Source of the DNA: Fimenecus sp052273625
GTDB taxonomy: Bacteria > Bacillota > Clostridia > Oscillospirales > Acutalibacteraceae
DNA: 46,870 bases
Reading direction: 5' to 3'
Assembly: GCA_052273625.1 (NCBI GenBank)
Contig: DAVZHW010000014.1
Location: 1 to 46,870 of the forward strand
Notes under the pieces: generated by a model
Databases searched by the model: none
Seen by the model: the letters and a program-made list of their open reading frames with translations, nothing else
What the model was told of the DNA's origin: nothing
In this document: positions 15,795-23,603 of the stretch, one piece after another
Layout of the letters: every line of letters begins with the position of its first letter
Position numbering within the stretch: the stretch's first letter is position 1
Position numbers and translations under genes: made by a program

Positions 15795-16562
15795 ATGGAC
15801 GGAAATAATGTAATTGAAGTAAAGGATGTCACAATGCGCTTTAATATGTCAAAGGAGCGTGTTGACAGCTTAAAAGAATATATTATTAAATTAGCAAAGC
15901 ACCAGCTTAAATTTGAGGAGTTTATTGCTCTTAACGATGTCAGTCTTTCAATCAAAAAAGGCGAGGTCGTCGGAATTGTCGGACTTAACGGCTCCGGCAA
16001 AAGCACGCTGCTTAAAGTAATTTCCGGCATACTCAGACCGTCAAGCGGAACGGCTGCAATAAGCGGCTCGATTTCTCCGCTTATTGAGCTCGGCGCAGGC
16101 TTTGACTTTGACCTTACCGCAAGAGAAAACGTTTTTCTTAACGGCTCTGTTCTCGGCTTCTCAAAGGAGACTATGACCGAGAAAATGGACGAAATTATCG
16201 ACTTCGCAGAGCTTCGTGACTTTATGGATGTTGCGATTAAAAACTTTAGCTCGGGTATGGTTGCACGTCTCGGCTTCTCGATAGCTACCATTACACGCCC
16301 CGACATTCTTATCGTTGACGAAATTCTTGCGGTAGGCGACTTCTTATTCCAGCAGAAGTGTGAAAAGCGAATTTCAGAGATGATGAGCGGCGGCACAACA
16401 GTTATTATCGTATCTCACTCGATTGAGCAGATCGAACGTCTTTGCAGCCGTGTAATATGGCTTGAAAAGGGCAATATTATAATGGACGGACCCACGCAAG
16501 AGGTTTGCGATTTGTATAAAAAGGAAGCAGGATTAAGACAGGAAAAGCAAAATGAAGGCTAA
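15795..16562 (+). CDS. Polysaccharide-export ABC transporter ATP-binding protein (Wzt/TagH-like)
   Basis: A 255-residue ABC ATPase: Walker A GLNGSGKST (63-71), signature NFSSGM, Walker B ILIVDEIL, switch His in SHS. The long N-terminal lead before the invariant FIALNDVSL and the ELGAGFDFDLTARENV block are typical of the polysaccharide-export subfamily. It lacks the C-terminal carbohydrate-binding domain seen in some Wzt proteins, so substrate recognition does not depend on a terminal modification. It starts 16 bp after the permease, with a GGGGGGAG RBS, and overlaps the glycosyltransferase gene by 11 bp. Confidence 0.93.
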   Translation: MDGNNVIEVKDVTMRFNMSKERVDSLKEYIIKLAKHQLKFEEFIALNDVSLSIKKGEVVGIVGLNGSGKSTLLKVISGILRPSSGTAAISGSISPLIELGAGFDFDLTARENVFLNGSVLGFSKETMTEKMDEIIDFAELRDFMDVAIKNFSSGMVARLGFSIATITRPDILIVDEILAVGDFLFQQKCEKRISEMMSGGTTVIIVSHSIEQIERLCSRVIWLEKGNIIMDGPTQEVCDLYKKEAGLRQEKQNEG

Positions 16563-18420
16563 TACAAAACTTAATTCGCCTGACAATTCGTCAAAAAAAG
16601 CTGTATCTCCGTTAAGGCGTATCACGGCTTTAATTAAGCGGCTTGCAATCGGCAGGACGCTTGTATATTTGAAGAAAAACGGCTTGAGAGCAACCGTATA
16701 CAGAGTGCTCAAGGGCGCAGGTCCTATGCCTGTTGATAAAAGAAAGCTCAAAAAAATCGCCAAAGCTTATTATATATCAGCTCAAAGGCGAGAGCAGGAG
16801 GAAAACGCTCAATTTCCGAAGGATATTAAATTTAGCGTTTTAGTCCCTCTCTACAATACGCCCGAGAGCTTTCTCAAAGCGATGATAGAGTCGGTGCAGG
16901 CTCAAACCTATAAAAATTGGGAGCTTTGCCTTGCTGACGGAAGCGACAAGGAACATTCTTTTGTCGGCGAGATATGCAAAAAATATGCCGACGGGGACAA
17001 GCGTATAAAATATGAAAAGCTCGAAAGGAATTTGGGCATTTCAGAAAATACAAACGCTTGTATAAGAATGGCGACAGGCGAGTATATCGCACTTTTTGAC
17101 CATGATGATTTGCTCCATCCGTCAGCGCTTTATGAGGTAATGAGGTCGATTTGTGAGCACGGCGCAGATTTTATCTATACCGACGAAAACACGTTTTCCG
17201 AAGAGCCTCGTGATGCGTACAATCCGCATTTTAAGCCTGATTTTTCTCCCGACACGCTTCGAAGCTATAACTATATTTGCCATTTGTCGGTGTTTTCAAG
17301 GGAATTGCTTGACAGCGTGGGATATTTCAGAAGCGAATATGACGGAAGTCAGGACTATGACCTTATTTTGCGCTTGACCGAAAAGGCGAAAAAGGTTTTT
17401 CACATAAGGAAAATTCTCTATTATTGGAGAGCTCATAAAAATTCCGTTGCGCAGGATGTCGGTGCAAAGCCATATACAGTTACGGCGGCAAAAAAGGCGC
17501 TTTCGGCACATCTTGAACGCTGCGGCTTAAAGGGTGAGGTGCTTGACTCCTCTGTTCCTACGACCTATCATATCAAGTATGAAATTGACGGAAATCCGCT
17601 TATTTCGGTAATTATTCCGAATAAGGACCATACGGATGACCTCGATATTTGCCTGAAATCACTTTACGAAAAATCCTCGTATAAGAATTTTGAAGTGATA
17701 ATCGTTGAAAATAACAGCACCGAAAAAGAGACGTTTGAATATTATGAAGCTCTCACTCAAAAGCACGGTAATATTAAAATTGTTAAATGGAAAGGCAATT
17801 TTAACTACTCGGCAATAAACAATTTCGGTGTAAATTACGCACAGGGCGAGTATATACTTCTTCTCAACAATGATGTCGAGATTATAAATGGCGTCTGCCT
17901 TGAGGAAATGCTTATGTTTGCGCAGCGAAAGGATGTCGGTGCAGTCGGTGCGAAGCTTTATTATTCGGACGACACCGTTCAGCATGCAGGCGTTATTTTA
18001 GGACTTGGCGGAATGGCAGGGCACGCTCACAAGCATTTTGGCAGAAACCATCCGGGCTATATGGCAAGGGCGAGCATTGCTCAAAATCTTTCGGCTTGTA
18101 CGGCGGCTTGCCTTATGATGAGGCGTGATGTCTTTGATGAGGTCGGCGGACTTGACGAGAGCTTTGAGGTTGCGTTTAACGACGTCGATTTATGTATGAA
18201 AATACGTAAAAAAGGCTATCTTGTCGTATTCACGCCTTATGCGGAGTTGTATCATTACGAGTCGAAATCGAGAGGAAACGACAGCACCCCCGAAAAGCTT
18301 GAACGCTTCCGTGGAGAGATTGACCGTTTCAAGGAGAAATGGCAAAAGCAGCTTGACGACGGCGACCCGTATTACAATCCCAACCTCACGCTTACAAGAG
18401 ATGATTTTTCATTAAAATAA
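16552..18420 (+). CDS. Two-domain family 2 glycosyltransferase
   Basis: A 622-residue cytoplasmic or peripheral enzyme with two GT-A (GT2) domains in tandem. Domain 1 (about 95-320) starts SVLVPLYNTPES and has the nucleotide-sugar metal motif FDHDD. Domain 2 (about 350-580) starts ISVIIPNKDH and has LLNNDVE, followed by VGAKLYY and FNDVDLCMKI. The basic N-terminal 90 residues are unassigned. Overlap with the ABC ATPase gene indicates it helps build the exported glycan. The sugars are not predictable. The RBS AGGA lies inside the preceding gene. No other polymer genes are nearby. Confidence 0.92.
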   Translation: MKANTKLNSPDNSSKKAVSPLRRITALIKRLAIGRTLVYLKKNGLRATVYRVLKGAGPMPVDKRKLKKIAKAYYISAQRREQEENAQFPKDIKFSVLVPLYNTPESFLKAMIESVQAQTYKNWELCLADGSDKEHSFVGEICKKYADGDKRIKYEKLERNLGISENTNACIRMATGEYIALFDHDDLLHPSALYEVMRSICEHGADFIYTDENTFSEEPRDAYNPHFKPDFSPDTLRSYNYICHLSVFSRELLDSVGYFRSEYDGSQDYDLILRLTEKAKKVFHIRKILYYWRAHKNSVAQDVGAKPYTVTAAKKALSAHLERCGLKGEVLDSSVPTTYHIKYEIDGNPLISVIIPNKDHTDDLDICLKSLYEKSSYKNFEVIIVENNSTEKETFEYYEALTQKHGNIKIVKWKGNFNYSAINNFGVNYAQGEYILLLNNDVEIINGVCLEEMLMFAQRKDVGAVGAKLYYSDDTVQHAGVILGLGGMAGHAHKHFGRNHPGYMARASIAQNLSACTAACLMMRRDVFDEVGGLDESFEVAFNDVDLCMKIRKKGYLVVFTPYAELYHYESKSRGNDSTPEKLERFRGEIDRFKEKWQKQLDDGDPYYNPNLTLTRDDFSLK

Positions 18421-18427
18421 TATTTAG

Positions 18428-18465
18428 TACAGACTTGGTCATAATGAACAAGTCTGTATTTTTTA
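18428..18465 (+). terminator. Terminator of the polysaccharide-export operon
   Basis: TACAGACTTG (18428-18437) pairs with CAAGTCTGTA (18449-18458), followed by six T. Confidence 0.88.
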
Positions 18466-18538
18466 TGTCTAAATTTTTTAACAAAGCAAAAAACTATAAT
18501 ATCAATTTTGTTTATAGTGACGAAATGAAAAATTTTTG

Positions 18539-18566
18539 TTGACAATTTCAAATTTTGGTGTATTAT
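18539..18566 (+). promoter_or_regulatory. Predicted feo promoter
   Basis: TTGACA (18539-18544) and TATTAT (18561-18566) with a 16-bp spacer; the -10 lies in an AT run, so its exact register is uncertain. The operator-like palindrome at 18574-18589 sits on the expected start point. Confidence 0.7.
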
Positions 18567-18573
18567 ATATTTA

Positions 18574-18589
18574 GTTAGCAAGGACTAAC
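18574..18589 (+). promoter_or_regulatory. Operator-like palindrome 1 in front of feoA
   Basis: GTTAG-N6-CTAAC followed by CGA. The same half-sites with the same spacing, and the flanking CAA and CGA, recur at 19121-19136 in front of feoB. The half-sites resemble DtxR/IdeR/MntR-type boxes (TTAGG.../...CCTAA), so an iron- or manganese-responsive repressor is inferred. No such regulator is in the window. Confidence 0.65.
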
Positions 18590-18631
18590 CGACAAAATTA
18601 CCGTTTACACGGCATGAATGAGGGGTTAATT

Positions 18632-18844
18632 ATGATGCCTTTATCATTCGCCACGGCAGGCGAGGAAAACATTATAAAAAAAATCGGCGGAAAGCCTGAG
18701 GTTAAAAAGCACCTTGAAAATCTGGGCTTTGTAGTCGGCGGAGCTGTTACGGTTATTACAACGCTCGGCGGTAACGTCATTGTCAACGTCAAGGAGGCAA
18801 GGGTTGCGATAAGCGAGGAAATGGCGCAAAAAATAATGATATAA
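18632..18844 (+). CDS. feoA: FeoA-family protein, first copy
   Basis: A small SH3-like cytoplasmic partner of the FeoB ferrous-iron transporter. I chose ATG 18632 (70 residues, MMPLSFATAGEE); AGGGG at 18621-18625 is then properly spaced, and this start is typical of clostridial FeoA. ATG 18635 is equally possible. The motif KKHLENLGFVVGGAVTVITTLGG is the FeoA core. It is followed 25 bp later by a second, non-identical FeoA. Confidence 0.88.
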   Translation: MMPLSFATAGEENIIKKIGGKPEVKKHLENLGFVVGGAVTVITTLGGNVIVNVKEARVAISEEMAQKIMI

Positions 18845-18869
18845 AAGTTTATTTAAGGAGGCTGTTAAG

Positions 18870-19094
18870 ATGGATACATTAAAGGACGTAAAGGTCGGCT
18901 CAACCGTTAAGGTTAAGAAGCTGCACGGCGAGGGTGCCGTAAAGCGCAGAATTATGGATATGGGGATCACAAAGGGCGTTGAGGTCTACGTTCGCAAGGT
19001 CGCACCGCTTGGAGATCCAATTGAAGTTACCGTTAGAGGCTATGAGCTTTCATTGCGTAAGGCTGATGCGGAAATGATTGAAATTGAGGCATAA
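18870..19094 (+). CDS. feoA: FeoA-family protein, second copy
   Basis: A 74-residue SH3-like protein, with KRRIMDMGITKGVEVYVRKVAPLGDPIEVTVRGYELSLRKADA spanning the whole FeoA core (shown here only as a description of residues about 30-70: RRIMDMGITKG, APLGDP, RGYELSLRK). It differs clearly from the first copy, so the pair is an old duplication or two specialised subunits. AAGGAGG RBS. The feoB gene follows after 68 bp that include a second copy of the operator-like palindrome. Confidence 0.92.
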   Translation: MDTLKDVKVGSTVKVKKLHGEGAVKRRIMDMGITKGVEVYVRKVAPLGDPIEVTVRGYELSLRKADAEMIEIEA

Positions 19095-19120
19095 CGCTTC
19101 GCTTATTTTTTTAATCAAGA

Positions 19121-19136
19121 GTTAGCAATTACTAAC
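19121..19136 (+). promoter_or_regulatory. Operator-like palindrome 2 in front of feoB
   Basis: GTTAG-N6-CTAAC plus CGA, matching the site at 18574-18589 in half-sites, spacing and flanks. It lies 26 bp before the feoB start codon, without an obvious promoter of its own. Confidence 0.6.
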
Positions 19137-19162
19137 CGAAACTTTAGGAAAAGAGGAAAAAT

Positions 19163-21679
19163 ATGGACTTGAGAATTGCTCTTGCAGGTAACCCGAACAG
19201 CGGTAAAACCACGCTGTTTAACGCATTGACCGGTTCAAATCAATTTGTCGGAAACTGGCCCGGTGTTACCGTTGAAAAAAAGGAAGGCAAGCTGAAAAAG
19301 CATGACGGCGTTGTAATCACCGACTTGCCCGGCATCTATTCGCTTTCGCCGTACACACTTGAAGAGGTTGTCGCAAGAAATTATCTTATCGGAGAGCGAC
19401 CCGACGCAATACTTAACATTGTTGACGGCACAAACCTTGAAAGAAACCTGTATCTTACAACTCAGCTTACCGAGCTCGGAATTCCTGTTGTTGTTGCTAT
19501 CAACATGATGGACGTTGTCAAGAAAAACGGCGACAAAATCAATGTTCAGCAGCTTTCAAAGGAGCTTGGCTGTAAGGTTGTTGAAATTTCGGCTCTTAAA
19601 GGCAGCGGCACAATGGAAGCGGCGGAGGCTGCAATTGACGCTGCAAAGAACACAAAAACTGTTCCTCAGCACACTTTTTCGGGTGCGGTTGAGCACGCTC
19701 TTGCGCATATCGAGGAGGCTTGCCTGCACTCGCTTCCCGAGGAGCAACAGCGTTGGTATGCAATCAAAATCTTTGAGAGAGACGAAAAGGTGCTTGAACG
19801 CATAAACATCGAAAAATCGGTGCACGACCATATCGAAGCCGATATTAAGGCGGCGGAGGATGAGCTTGACGACGACGCAGAGTCGATTATCACAAACGAA
19901 AGATATGTTTACATAGCGTCAATCATCAAGTCTTGCTATAAAAAGCACGGCGCAGGAAAGCTTTCAACCTCCGATAAAATCGATAAAATCGTCACTAACC
20001 GTTGGCTCGGACTTCCGATATTTGCGGTTATAATGTTCCTTGTATATTATATTTCGATGGTTACCGTCGGTGCGGCGGCAACTGATTGGGCAAACGACGG
20101 ACTTTTCGGAGACGGCTACCATCTTTTCTCGATAGGCACAAAGGCTTATAACGAGGTGGCGGATGAGCACACCTCGGCTATGCAAGCGTTGGAGGCTTAC
20201 GGTGTTGAATTTGACACCGAGGCGGAGGACTTTAATAAGGACGACGTTGTTGCTAAAGCGGAGTCGGTTGTAGCCTCGGGAGACGCTAAAAAGTCCGCTA
20301 ATGTTACTGTCGAGGATGAGGAAACCCTCGAAGAGGTTGAATATACCGCTTATTACGACACTATTCCTGCAACGCTCAGCAAGAAAGAGCAGGAAACAAC
20401 CGTAGGTATGACCTTTGTTGATGCGGTTGATTATATTAAAAACAATGAGGCGGCATTTGACGAGCCTGATCCTGCCGATTACGGCGTATGGGTACCCGGT
20501 ATTCCGGTGCTTATCGGTAACGGACTTGAAAAGGTCGGCGCAGCAGATTGGCTTTCGGGACTTATTCTTGACGGTATCGTAGCCGGTGTGGGCGCAGTCC
20601 TCGGCTTCGTTCCGCAGATGCTTGTGTTGTTCCTTTTACTTGCATTCCTTGAGTCCTGCGGATATATGGCAAGAATTGCATTTGTCCTTGACCGTATTTT
20701 CAGAAAGTTCGGACTTTCAGGCAAATCGTTTATTCCCATGCTTGTAGGCACAGGCTGCGGCGTTCCCGGAATTATGGCTTCCCGAACGATTGAAAACGAA
20801 AGAGATCGCCGTATGACGATTATGACAACGACGTTTATCCCCTGCGGTGCTAAGGTTCCGTTTATCGCAATGATAGCAGGCGCACTTTTCCACGGCTCGG
20901 CTGCCGTTTCGACAGGTGCATACTTTATCGGTATGGCGGCGATCATCTGCTCGGGTATTATCCTTAAAAAGACAAAGATGTTCTCGGGCGATCCTGCTCC
21001 GTTCGTTATGGAGCTTCCCGCATACCATCTTCCGACAATTCCGAACCTCTTACGTTCAATGTGGGAGCGCGGCTGGTCGTTCATTAAAAAGGCAGGCACA
21101 ATAATTCTTCTTTCGACAATCGTTGTTTGGTTTACGACTTACTTCGGCTTTGTTGACGGCTCGTTCCGTATGCTTGAGGAGAGCGAAATCGACTATTCGA
21201 TTCTTGCTAAAATCGGCGGAGTTATTGCTTGGATATTCGCACCTCTCGGCTGGGGAAACTGGCAGGCTGCGGTTGCATCAATCACGGGACTTGTCGCAAA
21301 GGAAAACATTGTCGGAACAATGGGTATCCTTTACGGCGGCGGAGATATGTCGGTATGGCAGGCACTCGCTTCTCACTTCACAAAGATAACGGGTATGTCA
21401 TTCCTTGTGTTCAATCTGCTCTGTGCTCCTTGCTTTGCGGCAATCGGTGCTATCAAGCGTGAAATGAACAACGCAAAATGGACTTGGTTTGCTATTGCTT
21501 ATCAGTGCGGATTTGCATATATTATTGCGCTTATGATAAATCAGTTCGGCTCACTCTTTACGGGCAACGCAAATGTATTCGGTGTAATTGCGGCGGCAAT
21601 AATTCTTATCGGTATGATTTATCTCCTTGTCCGCCCTTACAAAGAAGCTACGACGCTTTCGGAAAGAGCTGTAAAATAA
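19163..21679 (+). CDS. feoB: Ferrous iron transporter B
   Basis: A GTP-dependent inner-membrane Fe2+ importer of 838 residues. The N-terminal G domain has G1 GNPNSGKTT (9-17), G3 DLPG and G4 NMMD. A GDI-like helical part follows, to about residue 260. The membrane core has the two Gate motifs, with the conserved Cys in GCGVPG and FIPCGAK. Between the first helix (about 283-303) and the next, there is an acidic insertion of roughly 120 residues (about 317-440) not present in E. coli FeoB; it would lie outside the membrane. RBS is AAAGAGGAAA. The operon continues with a Cys-rich small protein. Confidence 0.97.
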   Translation: MDLRIALAGNPNSGKTTLFNALTGSNQFVGNWPGVTVEKKEGKLKKHDGVVITDLPGIYSLSPYTLEEVVARNYLIGERPDAILNIVDGTNLERNLYLTTQLTELGIPVVVAINMMDVVKKNGDKINVQQLSKELGCKVVEISALKGSGTMEAAEAAIDAAKNTKTVPQHTFSGAVEHALAHIEEACLHSLPEEQQRWYAIKIFERDEKVLERINIEKSVHDHIEADIKAAEDELDDDAESIITNERYVYIASIIKSCYKKHGAGKLSTSDKIDKIVTNRWLGLPIFAVIMFLVYYISMVTVGAAATDWANDGLFGDGYHLFSIGTKAYNEVADEHTSAMQALEAYGVEFDTEAEDFNKDDVVAKAESVVASGDAKKSANVTVEDEETLEEVEYTAYYDTIPATLSKKEQETTVGMTFVDAVDYIKNNEAAFDEPDPADYGVWVPGIPVLIGNGLEKVGAADWLSGLILDGIVAGVGAVLGFVPQMLVLFLLLAFLESCGYMARIAFVLDRIFRKFGLSGKSFIPMLVGTGCGVPGIMASRTIENERDRRMTIMTTTFIPCGAKVPFIAMIAGALFHGSAAVSTGAYFIGMAAIICSGIILKKTKMFSGDPAPFVMELPAYHLPTIPNLLRSMWERGWSFIKKAGTIILLSTIVVWFTTYFGFVDGSFRMLEESEIDYSILAKIGGVIAWIFAPLGWGNWQAAVASITGLVAKENIVGTMGILYGGGDMSVWQALASHFTKITGMSFLVFNLLCAPCFAAIGAIKREMNNAKWTWFAIAYQCGFAYIIALMINQFGSLFTGNANVFGVIAAAIILIGMIYLLVRPYKEATTLSERAVK

Positions 21680-21708
21680 CAAATTAAATCTACGAAAGGA
21701 TGATATGA

Positions 21709-21891
21709 ATGCTTGCTTGGATTTCAGAAAATTTGGCGACGATAATAATTACACTTGTTCTTGTTGCAATAGTTACTGCCATTATTATTGCAATGAGGAA
21801 AGACAAAAAAGCAGGAAAATCATCCTGCGGAGGTAATTGTGCTCATTGCGCTATGGCAGGAAAATGCCATCAGCCATATGACAAAAAATAA
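21709..21891 (+). CDS. FeoB-associated Cys-rich membrane protein
   Basis: A 60-residue protein with a single N-terminal transmembrane helix (about 8-30), a basic stop-transfer KDKKAGK, and a cytoplasmic tail with four Cys (SSCGGNCAHCAMAGKC). This is the layout of the FeoB-associated Cys-rich family commonly encoded directly after feoB in Firmicutes; a role in Fe2+ handling or FeoB function is presumed, not proven. It lies 29 bp after feoB, with a GAAAGGATGA RBS, and ends at a strong terminator. Confidence 0.9.
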   Translation: MLAWISENLATIIITLVLVAIVTAIIIAMRKDKKAGKSSCGGNCAHCAMAGKCHQPYDKK

Positions 21892-21897
21892 TCAGAG

Positions 21898-21924
21898 GGG
21901 GCGGTCGAAAGAGCCGCCCCTTTT
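21898..21924 (+). terminator. Terminator of the feo operon
   Basis: GGGGCGG (21898-21904) pairs with CCGCCCC (21914-21920), followed by TTTT. A short U-run but a very GC-rich stem. Confidence 0.8.
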
Positions 21925-21944
21925 GCTTGAAGGGAGATAATATA

Positions 21945-22202
21945 ATGGTAAAAACAGTTTTGAAAATAAACGGTATGGCTTGCTCAATGTGCGAGAGCCA
22001 TATAAACAATGTGATAAGAAGCGAATTTGACGTAAAAAAGGTAAAGGCTTCTCACAAAACGGGAACGGCTGAAATAATATCAGAAAACGCTCTTGATAGG
22101 GAAAAGCTTGAGAGGGCAATAGCTCAAACGGGTTACGAGGTTGAGGCATACAGCAGCGAGCCCTATGAGAAAAAATCATTATTTCGTCGTTCGGAGCATT
22201 GA
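21945..22202 (+). CDS. HMA-domain metal-binding protein (CopZ-like)
   Basis: An 85-residue ferredoxin-like HMA protein with the metal site Met-x-Cys-x2-Cys in GMACSMCESH. The start is ATG 21945, with AAGGGAG as RBS. The class is often a copper chaperone, but in this organism a ferrous-iron or zinc role cannot be excluded, because it follows the feo operon and there is no copper ATPase in the window. A basic C-terminal extension (KKSLFRRSEH) lies outside the domain. It may be transcribed by read-through from feo. Confidence 0.85.
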   Translation: MVKTVLKINGMACSMCESHINNVIRSEFDVKKVKASHKTGTAEIISENALDREKLERAIAQTGYEVEAYSSEPYEKKSLFRRSEH

Positions 22203-22247
22203 TAAAATTTAATAAATGTATTAAAATACTCTTTGAGGTGAGTGAGA

Positions 22248-22925
22248 GTGGAGATAAAACCGATTGCGAGAATACATACCGATTTTTCAGAAAAATTCGG
22301 CGTTCCACGGCAAGCAGGTCTTGCTCCGTCGCTCACGGGAAAAATTGTTTTTGAGCCCGAATACAGAAACGTCCGAGCAGTCCGAGAGCTTGACGGATTT
22401 TCTCACATTTGGCTTATTTGGGAATTTTCACAGTGCTCCGACCTGAAATTCAGTCCGACGGTACGCCCTCCGAGGCTTGGAGGCAACAGGAGAGTAGGTG
22501 TATTTGCCTCCCGTTCTCCGTTTCGACCGAACAGGCTCGGGCTTTCGTGCGTGAAGATAGAAAAAATCGAGACGGACGGCGAAAATGCGCCGATTATCAC
22601 TGTTTCGGGCGTCGATATGACAGACGGCACACCGATATATGATATTAAGCCGTACATACCGATTGCGGATTGTATTCCCACGGCGAGCGAGGGCTATACG
22701 GCACAGACGAAAAAGTATAAAATCAGCGTTAACTGTGATGAAAAATTGCTTTCAATAATTCCCGAAAATAAAAGGCAGGCTCTTTTAGAGCTTTTGTCAA
22801 ACGACCCACGCCCTGCTTATAATGACGAAGAGGGGAAAGAGTACGGCGTGACTTTTGCAGGCTTCAATATCAGATTTAAGTATGAAAACAACAGCCTGTC
22901 GGTAACACAAATCAAAGAGGTATAG
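22248..22925 (+). CDS. trmO: tRNA t6A37 N6-methyltransferase TrmO
   Basis: An SAM-dependent methyltransferase that turns t6A37 into m6t6A37 in tRNA-Thr (established for the TrmO/YaeB/VirR family). The 225-residue protein has the N-terminal beta-barrel signature: IARIHTDFSEKFGVPRQ, GFSHIWLIWEF and the segment RRVGVFASRSPFRPNRLGLS. A C-terminal domain occupies about residues 150-225. I chose GTG 22248, nine bases after GAGG; GTG 22242 is in frame but too close to the RBS. It is followed 3 bp later by the DUF5662 gene. Confidence 0.92.
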   Translation: MEIKPIARIHTDFSEKFGVPRQAGLAPSLTGKIVFEPEYRNVRAVRELDGFSHIWLIWEFSQCSDLKFSPTVRPPRLGGNRRVGVFASRSPFRPNRLGLSCVKIEKIETDGENAPIITVSGVDMTDGTPIYDIKPYIPIADCIPTASEGYTAQTKKYKISVNCDEKLLSIIPENKRQALLELLSNDPRPAYNDEEGKEYGVTFAGFNIRFKYENNSLSVTQIKEV

Positions 22926-22928
22926 GCA

Positions 22929-23468
22929 ATGGCGAACGTTATAGGACACTTTAGGACAATTACAAAGCATCGGCATAAGGTCATAAAGCATTGCTTTAAG
23001 GCAGGCATAGGTTGGCAGGGTCTCAGGCATGACCTGTCAAAATATTCGCCGACGGAATTTTTCAACGGTGTGAAATACTATGACGGCACACGCAGTCCCA
23101 ACGAGCTTGAACGTCTTGACAGAGGGTATTCAAAGGCTTGGCTTCATCACAAGGGCAGAAATAAGCACCATTTTGAATATTGGAATGACTATAATCCGAA
23201 AATTCGCAAGTATGCTCCCGTTAAAATGCCGCTTAATTATGTTGTAGAGATGTTTTGCGACAGAGTTGCTGCGAGCAAGATTTATCAGGGCGATAAATAT
23301 ACCGACTCCCATCCGATTGAGTATTTTCAGCGTGGCAGGGATGCGAGAGTAATTCATCAGGAGACCTCGGATATGCTCGAAAAGCTGCTTGTTATGCTTA
23401 AGGAGAAGGGCGAGGACGAAACCTTCAGGTACATTAGAGAAGAACTGAAAAACAAAAAAGACTATTAA
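22929..23468 (+). CDS. DUF5662-like protein
   Basis: A 179-residue soluble protein with many His and aromatic residues: HFRTITKHRHKVIKHCFKAG, LRHDLSKYSPTEF, AWLHHKGRNKHHFEYW. The HDLSKYS and HHKGRNKHH motifs look like metal ligands, reminiscent of an HD-like all-alpha fold, and match what I recall of DUF5662. Function unknown. It lies 3 bp after trmO and is probably co-transcribed. The RBS (AAAGAGGTAT) is in the trmO end. A strong terminator follows. Confidence 0.7.
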   Translation: MANVIGHFRTITKHRHKVIKHCFKAGIGWQGLRHDLSKYSPTEFFNGVKYYDGTRSPNELERLDRGYSKAWLHHKGRNKHHFEYWNDYNPKIRKYAPVKMPLNYVVEMFCDRVAASKIYQGDKYTDSHPIEYFQRGRDARVIHQETSDMLEKLLVMLKEKGEDETFRYIREELKNKKDY

Positions 23469-23472
23469 ACTT

Positions 23473-23504
23473 ACACGGTATCTTAATGATACCGTGTGTT
23501 TTTT
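23473..23504 (+). terminator. Terminator of the trmO-DUF5662 unit
   Basis: ACACGGTATC (23473-23482), TTAAT loop, GATACCGTGT (23488-23497), then G and six T. Confidence 0.93.
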
Positions 23505-23522
23505 GCTCAAATGTTTTTTTCG

Positions 23523-23551
23523 TTGCAAATTCCCTCGAATAATGATACAAT
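23523..23551 (+). promoter_or_regulatory. Predicted promoter of the mltG-like gene
   Basis: TTGCAA (23523-23528), 17-bp spacer and extended -10 TGATACAAT ending at 23551. Confidence 0.55.
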
Positions 23552-23603
23552 TAACTGAAATGCCAATAATATAAAAAACAATGATTTGCAAAAGAGGAAA
23601 ATA

